Shown in pieces: positions 32,993-41,793 of a stretch of DNA of 64,000 bases. The position numbers and the translations under genes are program-made. Below the pieces are notes generated by a model. That model did not search any database, had not been told where the DNA came from, and saw only the letters and a program-made list of their open reading frames with translations. This stretch comes from Mumia sp. Pv4-285. GTDB lineage: Bacteria > Actinomycetota > Actinomycetes > Propionibacteriales > Nocardioidaceae. The stretch lies in assembly GCF_041320275.1 (NCBI RefSeq), contig NZ_CP162023.1:1426001-1490000 (forward strand). The letters are read 5' to 3'. The stretch's first letter is position 1; each line of letters starts with the position of its first letter.

Positions 32993-33511
32993 TCACGCAC
33001 GCCAGGCGCGCTCGAGGTCGTCGTTCGTGAGACCGGTGAGGACGGAGGCGAGCTGGTCTCGGGCGGGCTCGGCTCCTTCCTCGACTCCCGGTCCGCGCAT
33101 CTTGACGAGGATCCACTGCTCCTTCGGACCCGGCGCGCTGGTCCGCGTCAGTGCGTACGGTCCCACCAGCTTCTGCCCGTGCAGGACGACGACGAGGTGT
33201 CCGTCCGCCAGGGCCTGGCTCGCGCGGAGGGGCTCCCCACCCCGCCGGGTGCGGTGCTCGAACGTCCCGATGTCCCACACGACGACGCTCCCGACCTTCC
33301 TGCCCGCACGCTCGTAGGCACCCTCGTAGCCGGCGTGCGCGAGGTCGTGGTCGTCGGCGCGCACGGCGAGCCGCTTCTGAGCGGGATCCGGCGACGGACC
33401 CTTCGGGACCGCCCACGAGACGAGGACGCCGTCGATCTCGAGGCGGAGGTCGAAGTGGAGGGCCGTCGCGCGGTGACGTTGGCAGACGTAGACAGGCGCA
33501 GACTGCGGCAC
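32993..33511 (-). CDS. Stand-alone LigD-type 3'-phosphoesterase domain protein
   Basis: A 172-residue protein consisting only of a LigD-type phosphoesterase: VCQRHRATALHFDLRLEIDG, then SWAVPKGPS, RADDHDLAHAGYEGAY and SVVVWDIGTFEH, and VVVLHGQKLVGPYAL near the end. Compared with classical enzymes the EDHPxxYxxFEG and IPxGEYGGG stretches are altered (ADDHDLAHAGYEG, ERAGRKVG), although the central His of the DDH triplet remains. Activity may be reduced or changed. The best start is GTG 33511. It is divergent from gnd. With the genes at 2071 and 24677 it makes three separate LigD-domain proteins in the window. Confidence 0.85.
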   Translation of the reverse strand: MPQSAPVYVCQRHRATALHFDLRLEIDGVLVSWAVPKGPSPDPAQKRLAVRADDHDLAHAGYEGAYERAGRKVGSVVVWDIGTFEHRTRRGGEPLRASQALADGHLVVVLHGQKLVGPYALTRTSAPGPKEQWILVKMRGPGVEEGAEPARDQLASVLTGLTNDDLERAWRA

Positions 33512-33625
33512 TCCGGCACGGTAGCGCCGAGCGGCGCCGCCTGCGCGGCGACGCGGCCCGGGCTTAGGGTCGAGAGGTGGCGGTCGCCCTCGGCTGGGGA
33601 GACCGGACGACGACGAGGAGATCAC

Positions 33626-35068
33626 GTGACTCAGGCCCGCATCGGAGTGACCGGACTGGCCGTGATGGGCCGCAACCTGGCTCGCAACCTCGCGCGCCAC
33701 GGCTATCCCGTCGCTCTGCACAACCGCACCTACGCCCGCACTCAGAAGCTCGTCGAGGAGCACGGCGACGAAGGTACGTTCCTGCCGTCGGAGGGGATGC
33801 GCGATTTCGTCGACTCGATCGAACGCCCGAGGCCGATCATCATCATGGTCAAGGCGGGGGAGCCGACCGATGCCGTCATCGACGAGCTGGCCGAGCTCCT
33901 CGACGAGGGCGACATCATCATCGACTGCGGCAACGCCCACTTCGCCGACACGCGACGACGCGAGGCCGCGCTGCGCGACAAGGGACTGCACTTCGTCGGA
34001 GCGGGCGTGTCCGGTGGCGAGGAGGGCGCGCTCAACGGCCCGAGCATCATGCCCGGCGGGTCGGTCGAGTCGTACGCGACCCTCGGCCCGATGTTCGAGG
34101 CGATCGCAGCCCAGGTCGACGACACCCCGTGCTGCACGCACGTCGGACCGGACGGCGCCGGCCACTTCGTCAAGATGGTCCACAATGGCATCGAGTACGC
34201 CGACATGCAGCTGATCGCCGAGGCGTACGACCTCCTCCGCCACGGTCTCGGCGCTGAGCCCGCCCGCATCGCGGAGATCTTCGGCCAGTGGAACGAGGGC
34301 GATCTCGAGTCGTACCTCATCGAGATCACCGCCGACGTGCTCGGCCACACCGACGCGGAGACCGGGCACGCGTTCGTCGACGTGGTGCTCGACCAGGCGG
34401 AGCAGAAGGGCACCGGTCGCTGGACCGTGCAGACCGCCCTCGACCTCGGCGTGCCGGTCACCGGGATCGCCGAGGCGACGTTCGCGCGGTCGGTCTCCGG
34501 GCACGCGGAGCAGCGCGAGCCCGCCCGCGCCGCGTATCCGGACGCGCACGCCGACACCGCCTGGCGGCCTGACGACGCCGACGCGTTCACCGAAGACGTC
34601 CGGCGCGCGCTGTACGCGTCGAAGGTGGTCGCGTACGCGCAGGGTTTCGACGAGATCCAGGCCGGGAGCAAGGAGTACGGGTGGGCGGTCGACCCCGGCG
34701 CGATGGCGACGATCTGGCGCGGCGGCTGCATCATCCGCGCGCGGTTCCTCGACCGGATCCGGGAGGCGTACGACGCCGATCCCGACCTGCCCACGCTGCT
34801 GGTCGCGCCGTACTTCGTCGATGCAGTGCAGGCCGGGCTGGAGTCCTGGCGGCGTGTGGTCGCGATCGCGGCCCGCACCGGCGTCCCAGCGCCGGCCTTC
34901 GCGTCGTCCCTCGCCTACTTCGACGCACTGCGTGCCGACCGGCTTCCCGCCGCCCTCATCCAGGGCCTCCGCGACGACTTCGGCGCGCACACCTACCGTC
35001 GTGTCGACAAGGAAGGCACCTTCCACACCCTGTGGGCCGAGGGGCGCACGGAGCAGAGCGCAGACTGA
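33626..35068 (+). CDS. gnd: 6-Phosphogluconate dehydrogenase (decarboxylating)
   Basis: A 480-residue enzyme of the oxidative pentose phosphate pathway: converts 6-phosphogluconate and NADP+ to ribulose 5-phosphate, CO2 and NADPH. The N-terminal Rossmann fold has GLAVMGRNLARNLARHG. Substrate and catalytic segments SGGEEGALNGPSIMPGG and HFVKMVHNGIEYADMQLIAEAYDLL (the catalytic Lys is in HFVKMVHNG) are intact, and the C-terminal helical domain ends with RTFHTLWAEG-like FHTLWAEG. GTG start at 33626 has a GAGGAG ribosome site. Full length. Confidence 0.95.
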   Translation: MTQARIGVTGLAVMGRNLARNLARHGYPVALHNRTYARTQKLVEEHGDEGTFLPSEGMRDFVDSIERPRPIIIMVKAGEPTDAVIDELAELLDEGDIIIDCGNAHFADTRRREAALRDKGLHFVGAGVSGGEEGALNGPSIMPGGSVESYATLGPMFEAIAAQVDDTPCCTHVGPDGAGHFVKMVHNGIEYADMQLIAEAYDLLRHGLGAEPARIAEIFGQWNEGDLESYLIEITADVLGHTDAETGHAFVDVVLDQAEQKGTGRWTVQTALDLGVPVTGIAEATFARSVSGHAEQREPARAAYPDAHADTAWRPDDADAFTEDVRRALYASKVVAYAQGFDEIQAGSKEYGWAVDPGAMATIWRGGCIIRARFLDRIREAYDADPDLPTLLVAPYFVDAVQAGLESWRRVVAIAARTGVPAPAFASSLAYFDALRADRLPAALIQGLRDDFGAHTYRRVDKEGTFHTLWAEGRTEQSAD

Positions 35069-35087
35069 GGCCCGCCCGTCGACGAGG

Positions 35088-35249
35088 TCACTGGATCGGT
35101 TCGACTCCCGCGAGTCCCAGCGCGACGACGGCAACGATCGCAGCCGCGCCTGCGGCGACGACGTAGGCGGTCATCTTCCGCGCGCGGCGCTCGCGAACCT
35201 CGTACGACGTCGCGGCCTCCTCGACCGACAAGGCGTCCTTGTGCTCCAT
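35088..35249 (-). CDS. Small single-pass membrane protein
   Basis: A 53-residue hypothetical protein: a charged N-terminus (MEHKDALSVEEAATSYEVRERRARK) followed by one hydrophobic segment (TAYVVAAGAAAIVAVVALGLAG). It probably has a cytoplasmic N-terminus and one membrane segment. Start at ATG 35249 is the only sensible one, although its ribosome site (GGAG) is very close. It is convergent with gnd. Function unknown. Confidence 0.55.
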   Translation of the reverse strand: MEHKDALSVEEAATSYEVRERRARKMTAYVVAAGAAAIVAVVALGLAGVEPIQ

Positions 35250-35357
35250 GCTCCACACCCCCGTCCTCGCATGGATAGGCTCGATGCAGGGGGAGTACCC
35301 CGTCGAGGACGCCCCAACCACTCCGTGCCTCAGTTCACGAGCGAACAGCCAGCGGTC

Positions 35358-36005
35358 TCAGCGCTCCGACACCCGGATCACCGACGGGGGCACCGGGATG
35401 CCGTCGCGCAGGTCGGGCGCCGGCTGCGGCTCCCCGGCGACCTCGCGCAGCGGCACCACGCCCGCCCATGCCGGGCCGGCGACGTCCACGGTCTCGTCGT
35501 CCGGCCAGCCGTCGGACACCTTGAGCGACCAGCGTCGGATCGGCAGCGCCAGCACCATGGTCGCCGCGAGCTCACGTCGCGTCGACGGCCTCACCTCCGC
35601 GGCACGCCCGGGGACCAGTGCCTCGGTGAGCAGGTCCAGCGCAGCGCCCTGGCGGTCGTCCGGGACAGGAGTCGCGGCACCGAACAGCACGGCACTGCGG
35701 TAGCGCAACGACGACTCGAAGGCCGAACGGGCCACGACGATCCCGTCCAGGGCCGTCACCGCGACGGACACCGGGCCTCCCTCGGCGACCGTCCGCATCC
35801 AGGGGGATCCGGTGGAGCCGTGGATGAGGAGCGTGTCGCCGTCTCGTGCGAAGGCCGTCGGAAGCACCACGGGCGCACCGTCGACGACCACCGCGACGTG
35901 GCACACCCGAGACGAGTCGAGCAGCTGGTCGAGCGCGCGACGGTCGTGCCGTTGCTTCTCGGCGAGACGGGTGACCTGGGTGCGGGGTGAGTCGGACGAG
36001 GGCAT
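35358..36005 (-). CDS. Pyridoxamine 5'-phosphate oxidase-like FMN-binding split-barrel protein
   Basis: A 215-residue protein of the COG3467/PNPOx-like superfamily: ALDQLLDSSRVCHVAVVVDGAPVVLPTAFARDGDTLLIHGSTGSPWMRTV (residues about 26-75, cited by hallmark VLPTAFARDGDTLLIHGSTGS), a second strand set PVSVAVTALDGIVVARSAF, and the C-terminal SDGWPDDE segment. These proteins bind FMN or related flavins; some are nitroreductase-type (NimA-like). The start ATG at 36005 was preferred over 36014. Function beyond flavin binding is unknown. Confidence 0.85.
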   Translation of the reverse strand: MPSSDSPRTQVTRLAEKQRHDRRALDQLLDSSRVCHVAVVVDGAPVVLPTAFARDGDTLLIHGSTGSPWMRTVAEGGPVSVAVTALDGIVVARSAFESSLRYRSAVLFGAATPVPDDRQGAALDLLTEALVPGRAAEVRPSTRRELAATMVLALPIRRWSLKVSDGWPDDETVDVAGPAWAGVVPLREVAGEPQPAPDLRDGIPVPPSVIRVSER

Positions 36006-36046
36006 GGCTCGCATCCTAGGGACGCCGGCCCCCGCCCCGCAGCCGA

Positions 36047-36484
36047 CTATCGGGCGGAGGCGACGTACTCGTTGAGCTGGTCGCGCTCGAACTGCAGCTG
36101 CTGCATCCGGAACTTCACGGCGTCGCCGATCGACAGGAGCGCGACCAGCGCCTCGTCCTCGTCGATCACCGGGACGTGGCGAATGCGTTCGTTGGTCATG
36201 ATCTCGAGCATCGCCGTGATCGAGTCGTCGGGCGTGCAGGTGTGGACGTCGGCCGTCATGATCGACGACACCCGCTCCGTCGTCGGGTCGGCGATGCCAC
36301 GGAGCTTGCGCACGACGTCGCGCTCCGACACGATCCCGAGGACGTGGGTGCCGTCGTCGCTGACGACGAGGGCACCGATGTTGCGTTCACCCAGCTCGTC
36401 GAGGAGCTCGGAGACCGGAGCGTCGGGCCCGATCGTGAAGACCTCGGTGCTGCCCTTGGACGTGATGACGTCGCTGACCTTCAT
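36047..36484 (-). CDS. CBS-domain pair protein
   Basis: A 145-residue protein made of two CBS motifs (about residues 7-63 and 74-132): VSELLDELGERNIGALVVSDDGTHVLGIVSERDVVRKLRG by position, and the second with ITAMLEIMTNERIRHVPVIDEDEALVALLSIGDAV. CBS pairs bind adenosine nucleotides and regulate partner proteins or report energy state; none is fused here. The C-terminal tail is helical (FRMQQLQFERDQLNEYVAS). Partner and ligand unknown. Confidence 0.9.
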   Translation of the reverse strand: MKVSDVITSKGSTEVFTIGPDAPVSELLDELGERNIGALVVSDDGTHVLGIVSERDVVRKLRGIADPTTERVSSIMTADVHTCTPDDSITAMLEIMTNERIRHVPVIDEDEALVALLSIGDAVKFRMQQLQFERDQLNEYVASAR

Positions 36485-36541
36485 CGTGGGACCCCCTCGG
36501 ACGCGGACGATGGGGTCAACCTAGCGTGACACCGGTCACGC

Positions 36542-37357
36542 TCACCACCCCTGAGGCGGACCCTGCTGCCCGTAGGACTGACCGGGCTGCTGACCGGGCT
36601 GCTGACCGGGCGGCCCGTACGGGCCGGCGGCCCCGTACGCGCTGCCGCCGGGGTACGGGGTGTCCCACCCCGGTGTGCTGCGCGAGAACCACGCATTGGC
36701 CCCACCGGTGAACAGCAGCACCACGACCGCGATGCCGGCCGCGGCCCACAGCAGCGAGATGACCGACAGGATCATGACGAACCCGAGCAGGATCGTCACG
36801 CCGGAGAGCACCGTCAGCGCGATCCGTGCCCAGCCCGCCCGACGGAGCACCAGGACACCGAGCGCGACGGCGGCGAGGCAGGCAAGGACGCACAGGACGA
36901 CGGCGACGTACACGCCGGGCATGTTGTCGTCCAGCACGTCGAGGTCGCTCGCGCTGAGGTCGTACTCGCCCGGGTTCTGGCGCATCTCCTCGATGATCAC
37001 GCCGGCCAGCGCGCCGATCAGCACCCACCCGAGCGCGGTGAGCGCGGACATCACGATCGCCGTCCAGGCCGCGATCGTCACGGTCACCGGACGGGCGTCG
37101 GGATCGTTCGGGATCGGATAGCTCGCCTGCGGCAGACCGGCGGCGTAGGGGTCGTACTGCGCGGGCTGCTGACCGTAGGAGCCGTACTGCGGCTGTCCTC
37201 CGTACTGCGGCTGCTCCTGCCCGAACGAGGGCTGTCCGTACTGCGGCGGCTGCCCGTAGGACGGCTGCCCGGGCGCGGGCTGACCGTACGACGGAGCCGG
37301 ATCGGAACCGGCAGGGCGACCGGGCTCGGGCGAGGACGGGGGCGTCGGAGTGGACAT
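36542..37357 (-). CDS. Membrane protein with Gly/Pro/Gln/Tyr-rich N- and C-terminal tails
   Basis: A 271-residue protein. The first about 85 residues are low-complexity repeats of YGQP/QYGQ type, followed by four hydrophobic segments (about 93-117, 150-170, 177-195, 199-215) and a C-terminal GPPGQQPGQQPGQSYGQQG tail. Such QYGQP-tailed membrane proteins are common in actinobacteria (DUF4190/DUF4352-like neighbours) and have no defined role. It is encoded between the CBS gene and hisN, all on the same strand, without obvious functional linkage. Confidence 0.75.
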   Translation of the reverse strand: MSTPTPPSSPEPGRPAGSDPAPSYGQPAPGQPSYGQPPQYGQPSFGQEQPQYGGQPQYGSYGQQPAQYDPYAAGLPQASYPIPNDPDARPVTVTIAAWTAIVMSALTALGWVLIGALAGVIIEEMRQNPGEYDLSASDLDVLDDNMPGVYVAVVLCVLACLAAVALGVLVLRRAGWARIALTVLSGVTILLGFVMILSVISLLWAAAGIAVVVLLFTGGANAWFSRSTPGWDTPYPGGSAYGAAGPYGPPGQQPGQQPGQSYGQQGPPQGW

Positions 37358-37399
37358 GGCGCCGATCCTACCGACGGGGCTGCCCGCCGAGCGCTCGGA

Positions 37400-38308
37400 T
37401 CAGGAGTCGGAACGGCGGTGGGCGGCCAGGTCGGTGACGTTGGTCGGAGCGGGCGACGCGCCGACCGTGTCCGGGGCGTCGTCGCGCTCGTCGTACGGCT
37501 CGTTGTCGGGGAAGTAGCCGAGGTAGGCCATCGCCGCGTCGTGCAGCATCGAGTTCGTGGCGAGCGCGTTGCCGTGCCACGGTCCGGGCTGCCCGTTGAG
37601 GGCCGTGAAGGTGCCCCCAGCCTCGCGGACGATCGGGTCGAGCGCCGCCATGTCCCACAGCGCGAGCTCGGGCTCGGCGGCGATGTCGACGGCGCCCTCG
37701 GCGAGCAGCATGTAGGACCAGAAGTCGCCGTAGCCGCGCGTCCGCCAGCATCGGCGCGTGAGGGCGAGGAAGCTCTCGAGCTTGCCGATCTCCTCCCAGC
37801 CTCCGAGCGAGGCGTACGCCAGCGACGCGTCGTCGATGCGGTCGACCTTGGAGACCTGGAGGCGGGTGGCCGACATCAGCGACTTGCCCACGTACGCGCC
37901 GCCGCCCTTCGACGCCCACCAGCGCCGGCCGAGCGCGGGCGCGGACACGCAGGACGCCACGACCTCGTCCTCGACGGCGAGCGCGATGAGCGTCGCCCAG
38001 ACCGGCACGCCGCGCACGTAGTTGGAGGTGCCGTCGATGGGGTCGATGATCCAGCGGCGGGTGGCGTCCTCGACGGTGCCGACCTGCTCGCCGTTCTCCT
38101 CGCCGAGCACGATGTCGCGGGTGCGGGCGTTGCGCAGCGTCCGCCGGATCGCGTGCTCGACGGCCTGGTCGGCCTCCGTCACCCAGGTCGCGTCGGGCTT
38201 GGTCGAGACCACGAGGTCTGCGGTCCGGAACTTCTCCATCGAGATCGCGTCGGCGTTGTCGGCGAGCACGTGGCAGAGCCGGAGATCGTCGTGGTGGGAG
38301 TGCGCCAT
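37400..38308 (-). CDS. hisN: Inositol monophosphatase-family enzyme, probable histidinol-phosphatase
   Basis: A 302-residue metal-dependent phosphatase of the inositol monophosphatase family. Metal motifs are GEENGEQ, WIIDPIDGTSNYVRGVPVWATLIAL and WDMAALDPIVREAGG. The relation to actinobacterial HisN (histidinol-phosphate phosphatase) is the best guess, since these replace HisB-type phosphatases in many actinobacteria; inositol phosphatase activity cannot be excluded. A low-complexity C-terminal tail (PAPTNVTDLAAHRRSDS) is extra. It starts divergently from the DUF2231 gene. Confidence 0.8.
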   Translation of the reverse strand: MAHSHHDDLRLCHVLADNADAISMEKFRTADLVVSTKPDATWVTEADQAVEHAIRRTLRNARTRDIVLGEENGEQVGTVEDATRRWIIDPIDGTSNYVRGVPVWATLIALAVEDEVVASCVSAPALGRRWWASKGGGAYVGKSLMSATRLQVSKVDRIDDASLAYASLGGWEEIGKLESFLALTRRCWRTRGYGDFWSYMLLAEGAVDIAAEPELALWDMAALDPIVREAGGTFTALNGQPGPWHGNALATNSMLHDAAMAYLGYFPDNEPYDERDDAPDTVGASPAPTNVTDLAAHRRSDS

Positions 38309-38364
38309 GGCCCCACAGTAGAGGTTCGCGGCCCTAGGATGGACCGCGTCCGGAAGGAGGGCGC

Positions 38365-38862
38365 ATGTTCGACTTCATCGACGGTGTCCCGATGCATCCC
38401 CTGTTCCTCCACGCACCGATCGTGCTGGTGCCGGTGACGGCGCTGCTGACCCTCGCGTTCCTCGTGCCGCGGTGGCGGTGGGCGCTGCGGTGGCCGATCG
38501 CCGTCCTCGCGGTCCTGACCGCCGGCGCCACGTACGCGACGGTGCAGTCGGGCGAAGACCTCAAGGCGAACCTCGAGCTCGGCGGCGAGATCGCGGCGGC
38601 GATCGACGTGCACCAGACGTGGGGTGAGCGGCTGCTGTACGCCACGATCGTGCTCGCGGTGCTGGCCGTGATCGCGGCGATCGTCGTGTCACGCACGGCG
38701 GGGGTCGCCGCGACCGTGATGGCGGTGCTGCTCGCGATCTCCGGCGTCACCGCGGCATGGCTGACGTACGAGACCGGCGACCGCGGCTCGCGCGCGGTGT
38801 GGTGCGCCACCGGGTTGGCGGCCGGCGAGACCGAGTCGCTGGAGGAGTGCCTCCGCACCTGA
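38365..38862 (+). CDS. DUF2231-family integral membrane protein
   Basis: A 165-residue membrane protein starting MFDFIDGVPMHPLFLHAPIVLVPVTALL, with three or four hydrophobic helices (about 15-33, 41-58, 87-108, 112-132). The FIDGVPMHPLFLH motif is typical of the DUF2231 family. It is of unknown role; some relatives lie near heme or copper genes. Convergent with rsgA, from which it is separated by 16 bp. Confidence 0.85.
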   Translation: MFDFIDGVPMHPLFLHAPIVLVPVTALLTLAFLVPRWRWALRWPIAVLAVLTAGATYATVQSGEDLKANLELGGEIAAAIDVHQTWGERLLYATIVLAVLAVIAAIVVSRTAGVAATVMAVLLAISGVTAAWLTYETGDRGSRAVWCATGLAAGETESLEECLRT

Positions 38863-38878
38863 CCGGCCGCGTGCTGCG

Positions 38879-39877
38879 TCAGGTGAGGTCGTTGCCCTCG
38901 CGGCTCGCGAGGAGCCGGCGGAACGAGTCGACCCGGGACGCGTCGAGCTGCCCCTCCGCCGCGGCCACGTCGAGGGCGCACTCGGGTTCTTCGGCGGTGT
39001 GGAGGCACCCGCGTGGGCAGTCGCGCGCCGCGGAGGCGAGGTCCGGGAAGGCGGCGAGCAGGCGTTCGACGGACACGTGCGCGAGTCCGAAGCTGCGGAT
39101 CCCCGGCGTGTCCACGATCCATCCGCCGAACGGGAGCGGGAGGACGCGCGTCGACGTGGAGGTGTGCCGGCCGCGACGGCTGACCACGTTGACGTCGCCG
39201 GTCGCGAGATCGGCGTCGGGGACCAGGGCGTTCACGAGCGTGGACTTGCCGACGCCGGAGTGTCCGACGAGCACGCTCGTACGCCCGCGGAGTCGCTCGC
39301 GGACCATCTCGAGGTCGCCGCCACGCTCCGTGACGACGACGTCCACCTCGAGCGGGACGAGTGCCTCCACCAGCGCGGACGGGTCGCCCAGGTCGGCCTT
39401 CGTGAGGCACACCAGCGGCGTCATGCCGGCGTCGAACGCGGCGACGAGGCAGCGGTCGATCAGCCGCGGCCGCGGCGGGGGGTCGGAGAGTGCCGCCACG
39501 ACCACCATCTGGTCGGCGTTCGCGACGATCACGCGCTCGATCGGGTCGTTGTCGTCGGCGGTACGACGCAGGACCGTCGTGCGCTCCTCGACCTCGACGA
39601 TGCGGGCGAGCGTGTCCGGCCTGCCGGTCGTGTCACCGACGACGCGGACGCGGTCTCCGACCACGACCGCCTTGCGACCCAGCGGCCTCGACTTCATCGC
39701 CGTCACCGCGCGCTCGTCGTCGCCGACGAGCAGCGTGTACCGGCCGCGGTCGACCCCGATGACCCAGCCCGAGTCGGCGTCGTCGTACGACGGGCGCTCC
39801 TTCGTGCGAGGACGCGTGTGGCGGCGGGGACGGTCGAACCGCTCGTGCGGCCGGTCCTCGTCGTAGCGCTGCGTCAC
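38879..39877 (-). CDS. rsgA: Ribosome small-subunit-dependent GTPase (RsgA)
   Basis: A 332-residue circularly permuted GTPase that aids late 30S subunit maturation. The order of motifs is G4 TKAD (159-162), G1 GHSGVGKS (205-212), G3 DTPG (256-259). An N-terminal OB fold spans about 35-95, and a C-terminal zinc knuckle has Cys287, Cys291, His293 and Cys300 (DCPRGCLHTAEEPEC). The N-terminal 33 residues are Arg-rich and family-variable. It overlaps aroA by 4 bp (start codon of rsgA inside the aroA stop), so aroA-rsgA are one unit, an arrangement typical of actinobacteria. Confidence 0.95.
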   Translation of the reverse strand: MTQRYDEDRPHERFDRPRRHTRPRTKERPSYDDADSGWVIGVDRGRYTLLVGDDERAVTAMKSRPLGRKAVVVGDRVRVVGDTTGRPDTLARIVEVEERTTVLRRTADDNDPIERVIVANADQMVVVAALSDPPPRPRLIDRCLVAAFDAGMTPLVCLTKADLGDPSALVEALVPLEVDVVVTERGGDLEMVRERLRGRTSVLVGHSGVGKSTLVNALVPDADLATGDVNVVSRRGRHTSTSTRVLPLPFGGWIVDTPGIRSFGLAHVSVERLLAAFPDLASAARDCPRGCLHTAEEPECALDVAAAEGQLDASRVDSFRRLLASREGNDLT

Positions 39878-41148
39878 GACGCGAACCGCTGCCAGTCCTG
39901 CTCGAAGCCCGGGTAGGTCTTCGCCGTCGTCGCGATGTCGTGGACCTGGACGCCCTTGACGGCGAGTCCCAGCACGGCTGCGGCGTGGGCCATCCGGTGG
40001 TCGGCGTACGTCTCCAGGTCCGCGGCGTGCAGCGGTCGTGGGTGGATGGTGAGTCCGTCGGCGTGCTCGTCGACCTCTCCGCCCATCCGGGTGATCTCGG
40101 CGGTGAGCGCGGCGAGCCGGTCGGTCTCGTGACCCCGCAGGTGGGCGATGCCGGTGAGCGTGGAGGGACCCGCCGCGACCGCGGCGACCGCGGCGACGAC
40201 AGGAGTGAGCTCTCCCTCGTCGCGCAGGTCGAGCCGGACCCCGCGCAGCGTGTCAGGAGCCACCACCAGCAGGTCGTCGCCGTCGATGTGCACCTCGGCC
40301 CCGAAGGCCTGTGCGATCTCGCGCCAGCGGTCACCGGGCTGGTCGGTCTCGAGCGGCCAGTGGCGGACGCGGACCCGCCCACCGGTGACGAGGGCACCGG
40401 CGACGAACGCGCCGGCGTTGGACAGGTCGGGCTCGATCGCGCAGTCGTACGCGGCGATCGGGCCGGGTTCGACCACCCAGCGCTCCGAGCCCGCTTCGAC
40501 GGAGACGCCACGTCGTGCGAGCTCGGTCAGGGTCATCCGCACGTGCGGCATCGACGGGACGGGCGGGCCCTCGTGACGCACGTCGATGCCCTCGTCGTAG
40601 CGCGCTCCGGCGAGAAGCAGCGCGGACAGGAACTGGCTGGACGCGGACGCGTCGATCGTGACCGCACCGCCGAGGACGCGTCCGGAGCCGCGGACCGTGA
40701 ACGGCATCGTGCCGCGGGCGTCGTCGTCGATCGTGACTCCGAGGGCACGGAGGCTGCTGATCGTCGTGGACATCGGACGCTGACGGGCGTACTCGTCGCC
40801 GTCGACCTCGACGTCGCCGTCGACCAGGGCGGCGACCGGCGGCACGAAGCGCATGACGGTGCCGGCCAGCCCCACGTCGATCGTGACCGGCGCCTGCCGC
40901 TCTCCCCACGCCGCAGGAGTCACCGTCCAGCCGTCACCGTCCTCGATGACGGACGCGCCCAGCGAGCGCAGGGCGTCGGCCATCAGCACCGTGTCGCGAG
41001 AGACCAGCGGGCGGCTCACGCGCGAGGGCCCGTCGGCCAGCGCGGACAGGATCAGGACGCGGTTCGTCTGCGACTTCGACCCGAGCAGCGACACGGTCGC
41101 GTCGACGGGGTCGGGACGGAAAGGGGCAGCCCACAGTGGTGACGTCAT
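39874..41148 (-). CDS. aroA: 3-Phosphoshikimate 1-carboxyvinyltransferase (EPSP synthase)
   Basis: A 424-residue enzyme joining phosphoenolpyruvate to shikimate 3-phosphate in the shikimate pathway. The N-terminal LLGSKSQTNRVLILSALADGPS and the central GLAGTVMRFVPPVAALVDG (the GTxxRF motif), DEYARQRPM and ASASSQFLSALLL are all canonical. It ends in ADHRMAHAAAVLGLA. Family length. Start at ATG 41148 was chosen over long upstream extension. It overlaps rsgA by 4 bp. Confidence 0.95.
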   Translation of the reverse strand: MTSPLWAAPFRPDPVDATVSLLGSKSQTNRVLILSALADGPSRVSRPLVSRDTVLMADALRSLGASVIEDGDGWTVTPAAWGERQAPVTIDVGLAGTVMRFVPPVAALVDGDVEVDGDEYARQRPMSTTISSLRALGVTIDDDARGTMPFTVRGSGRVLGGAVTIDASASSQFLSALLLAGARYDEGIDVRHEGPPVPSMPHVRMTLTELARRGVSVEAGSERWVVEPGPIAAYDCAIEPDLSNAGAFVAGALVTGGRVRVRHWPLETDQPGDRWREIAQAFGAEVHIDGDDLLVVAPDTLRGVRLDLRDEGELTPVVAAVAAVAAGPSTLTGIAHLRGHETDRLAALTAEITRMGGEVDEHADGLTIHPRPLHAADLETYADHRMAHAAAVLGLAVKGVQVHDIATTAKTYPGFEQDWQRFAS

Positions 41149-41218
41149 CGCACCCGAGCCTATCGGTTCACCCGTCTCCGGCATGGCCGACGCCGTACGA
41201 AGGCGGCCGGTGCCTGCA

Positions 41219-41746
41219 TCAGCCGGGGAGTGCGTCCCGCAGGTGCGACGCCGTGTCCTGCAGCGTCTCCTGCGCGGCCTCGGAGACCTGGACCACCTTG
41301 TCCTTCGCGCGTCGCGCGAGCAGCTTCTTGTGGGGGTCGGGGTCGAGCATCGACATGAGGAGGCCGCCCAGGATGGAGAGGTTCTTCGTGAAGTGGATCT
41401 TCTGGTTGGCGACCATCGCCGGGTCGGACTCCTTCCAGAAGGGGTGGCCCGCGACGGTCGTCGGGAGCATGGTGCCTGCCAGGACCAGCGCAGACAGGCG
41501 CGGGAAGCGACCGAGTGCCAGCGTCGTCCCGAACGCGACGTGAAGGGTGCCGTTGATCCGCACCATCGACTCGGCATCGGTCGGGATGGGCACTCCTGGT
41601 GCGACCGACTCCACGAGCTCGGCGATGCGGTCGGTGACCGGTTGCACGCGGGCAGCCATCGCGGGGGCGTTGCGGAGCGCGTTGACTCCGCCGTAGACGA
41701 ACATCGAGGCGAGCAGCGGACGGGCGGCGATGCGCAGCAGGGTCAT
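41219..41746 (-). CDS. DoxX-family membrane protein
   Basis: A 175-residue membrane protein with the DoxX pattern: ARPLLASMFVYGGVNALRNAPAMAARV at the start, FGTTLALGRFPRLSALVLAGTMLPTTVAGHPFW, and IHFTKNLSILGGLLMSML. DoxX family members are four-helix proteins linked to respiration or oxidative stress. It lies 47 bp downstream of the FAD reductase gene on the same strand and is probably co-transcribed with it. Confidence 0.85.
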   Translation of the reverse strand: MTLLRIAARPLLASMFVYGGVNALRNAPAMAARVQPVTDRIAELVESVAPGVPIPTDAESMVRINGTLHVAFGTTLALGRFPRLSALVLAGTMLPTTVAGHPFWKESDPAMVANQKIHFTKNLSILGGLLMSMLDPDPHKKLLARRAKDKVVQVSEAAQETLQDTASHLRDALPG

Positions 41747-41793
41747 GGAATCCGGTTCCTCTCGGTGCTTCTCGGGGCTTCGTACGGTTCGGA

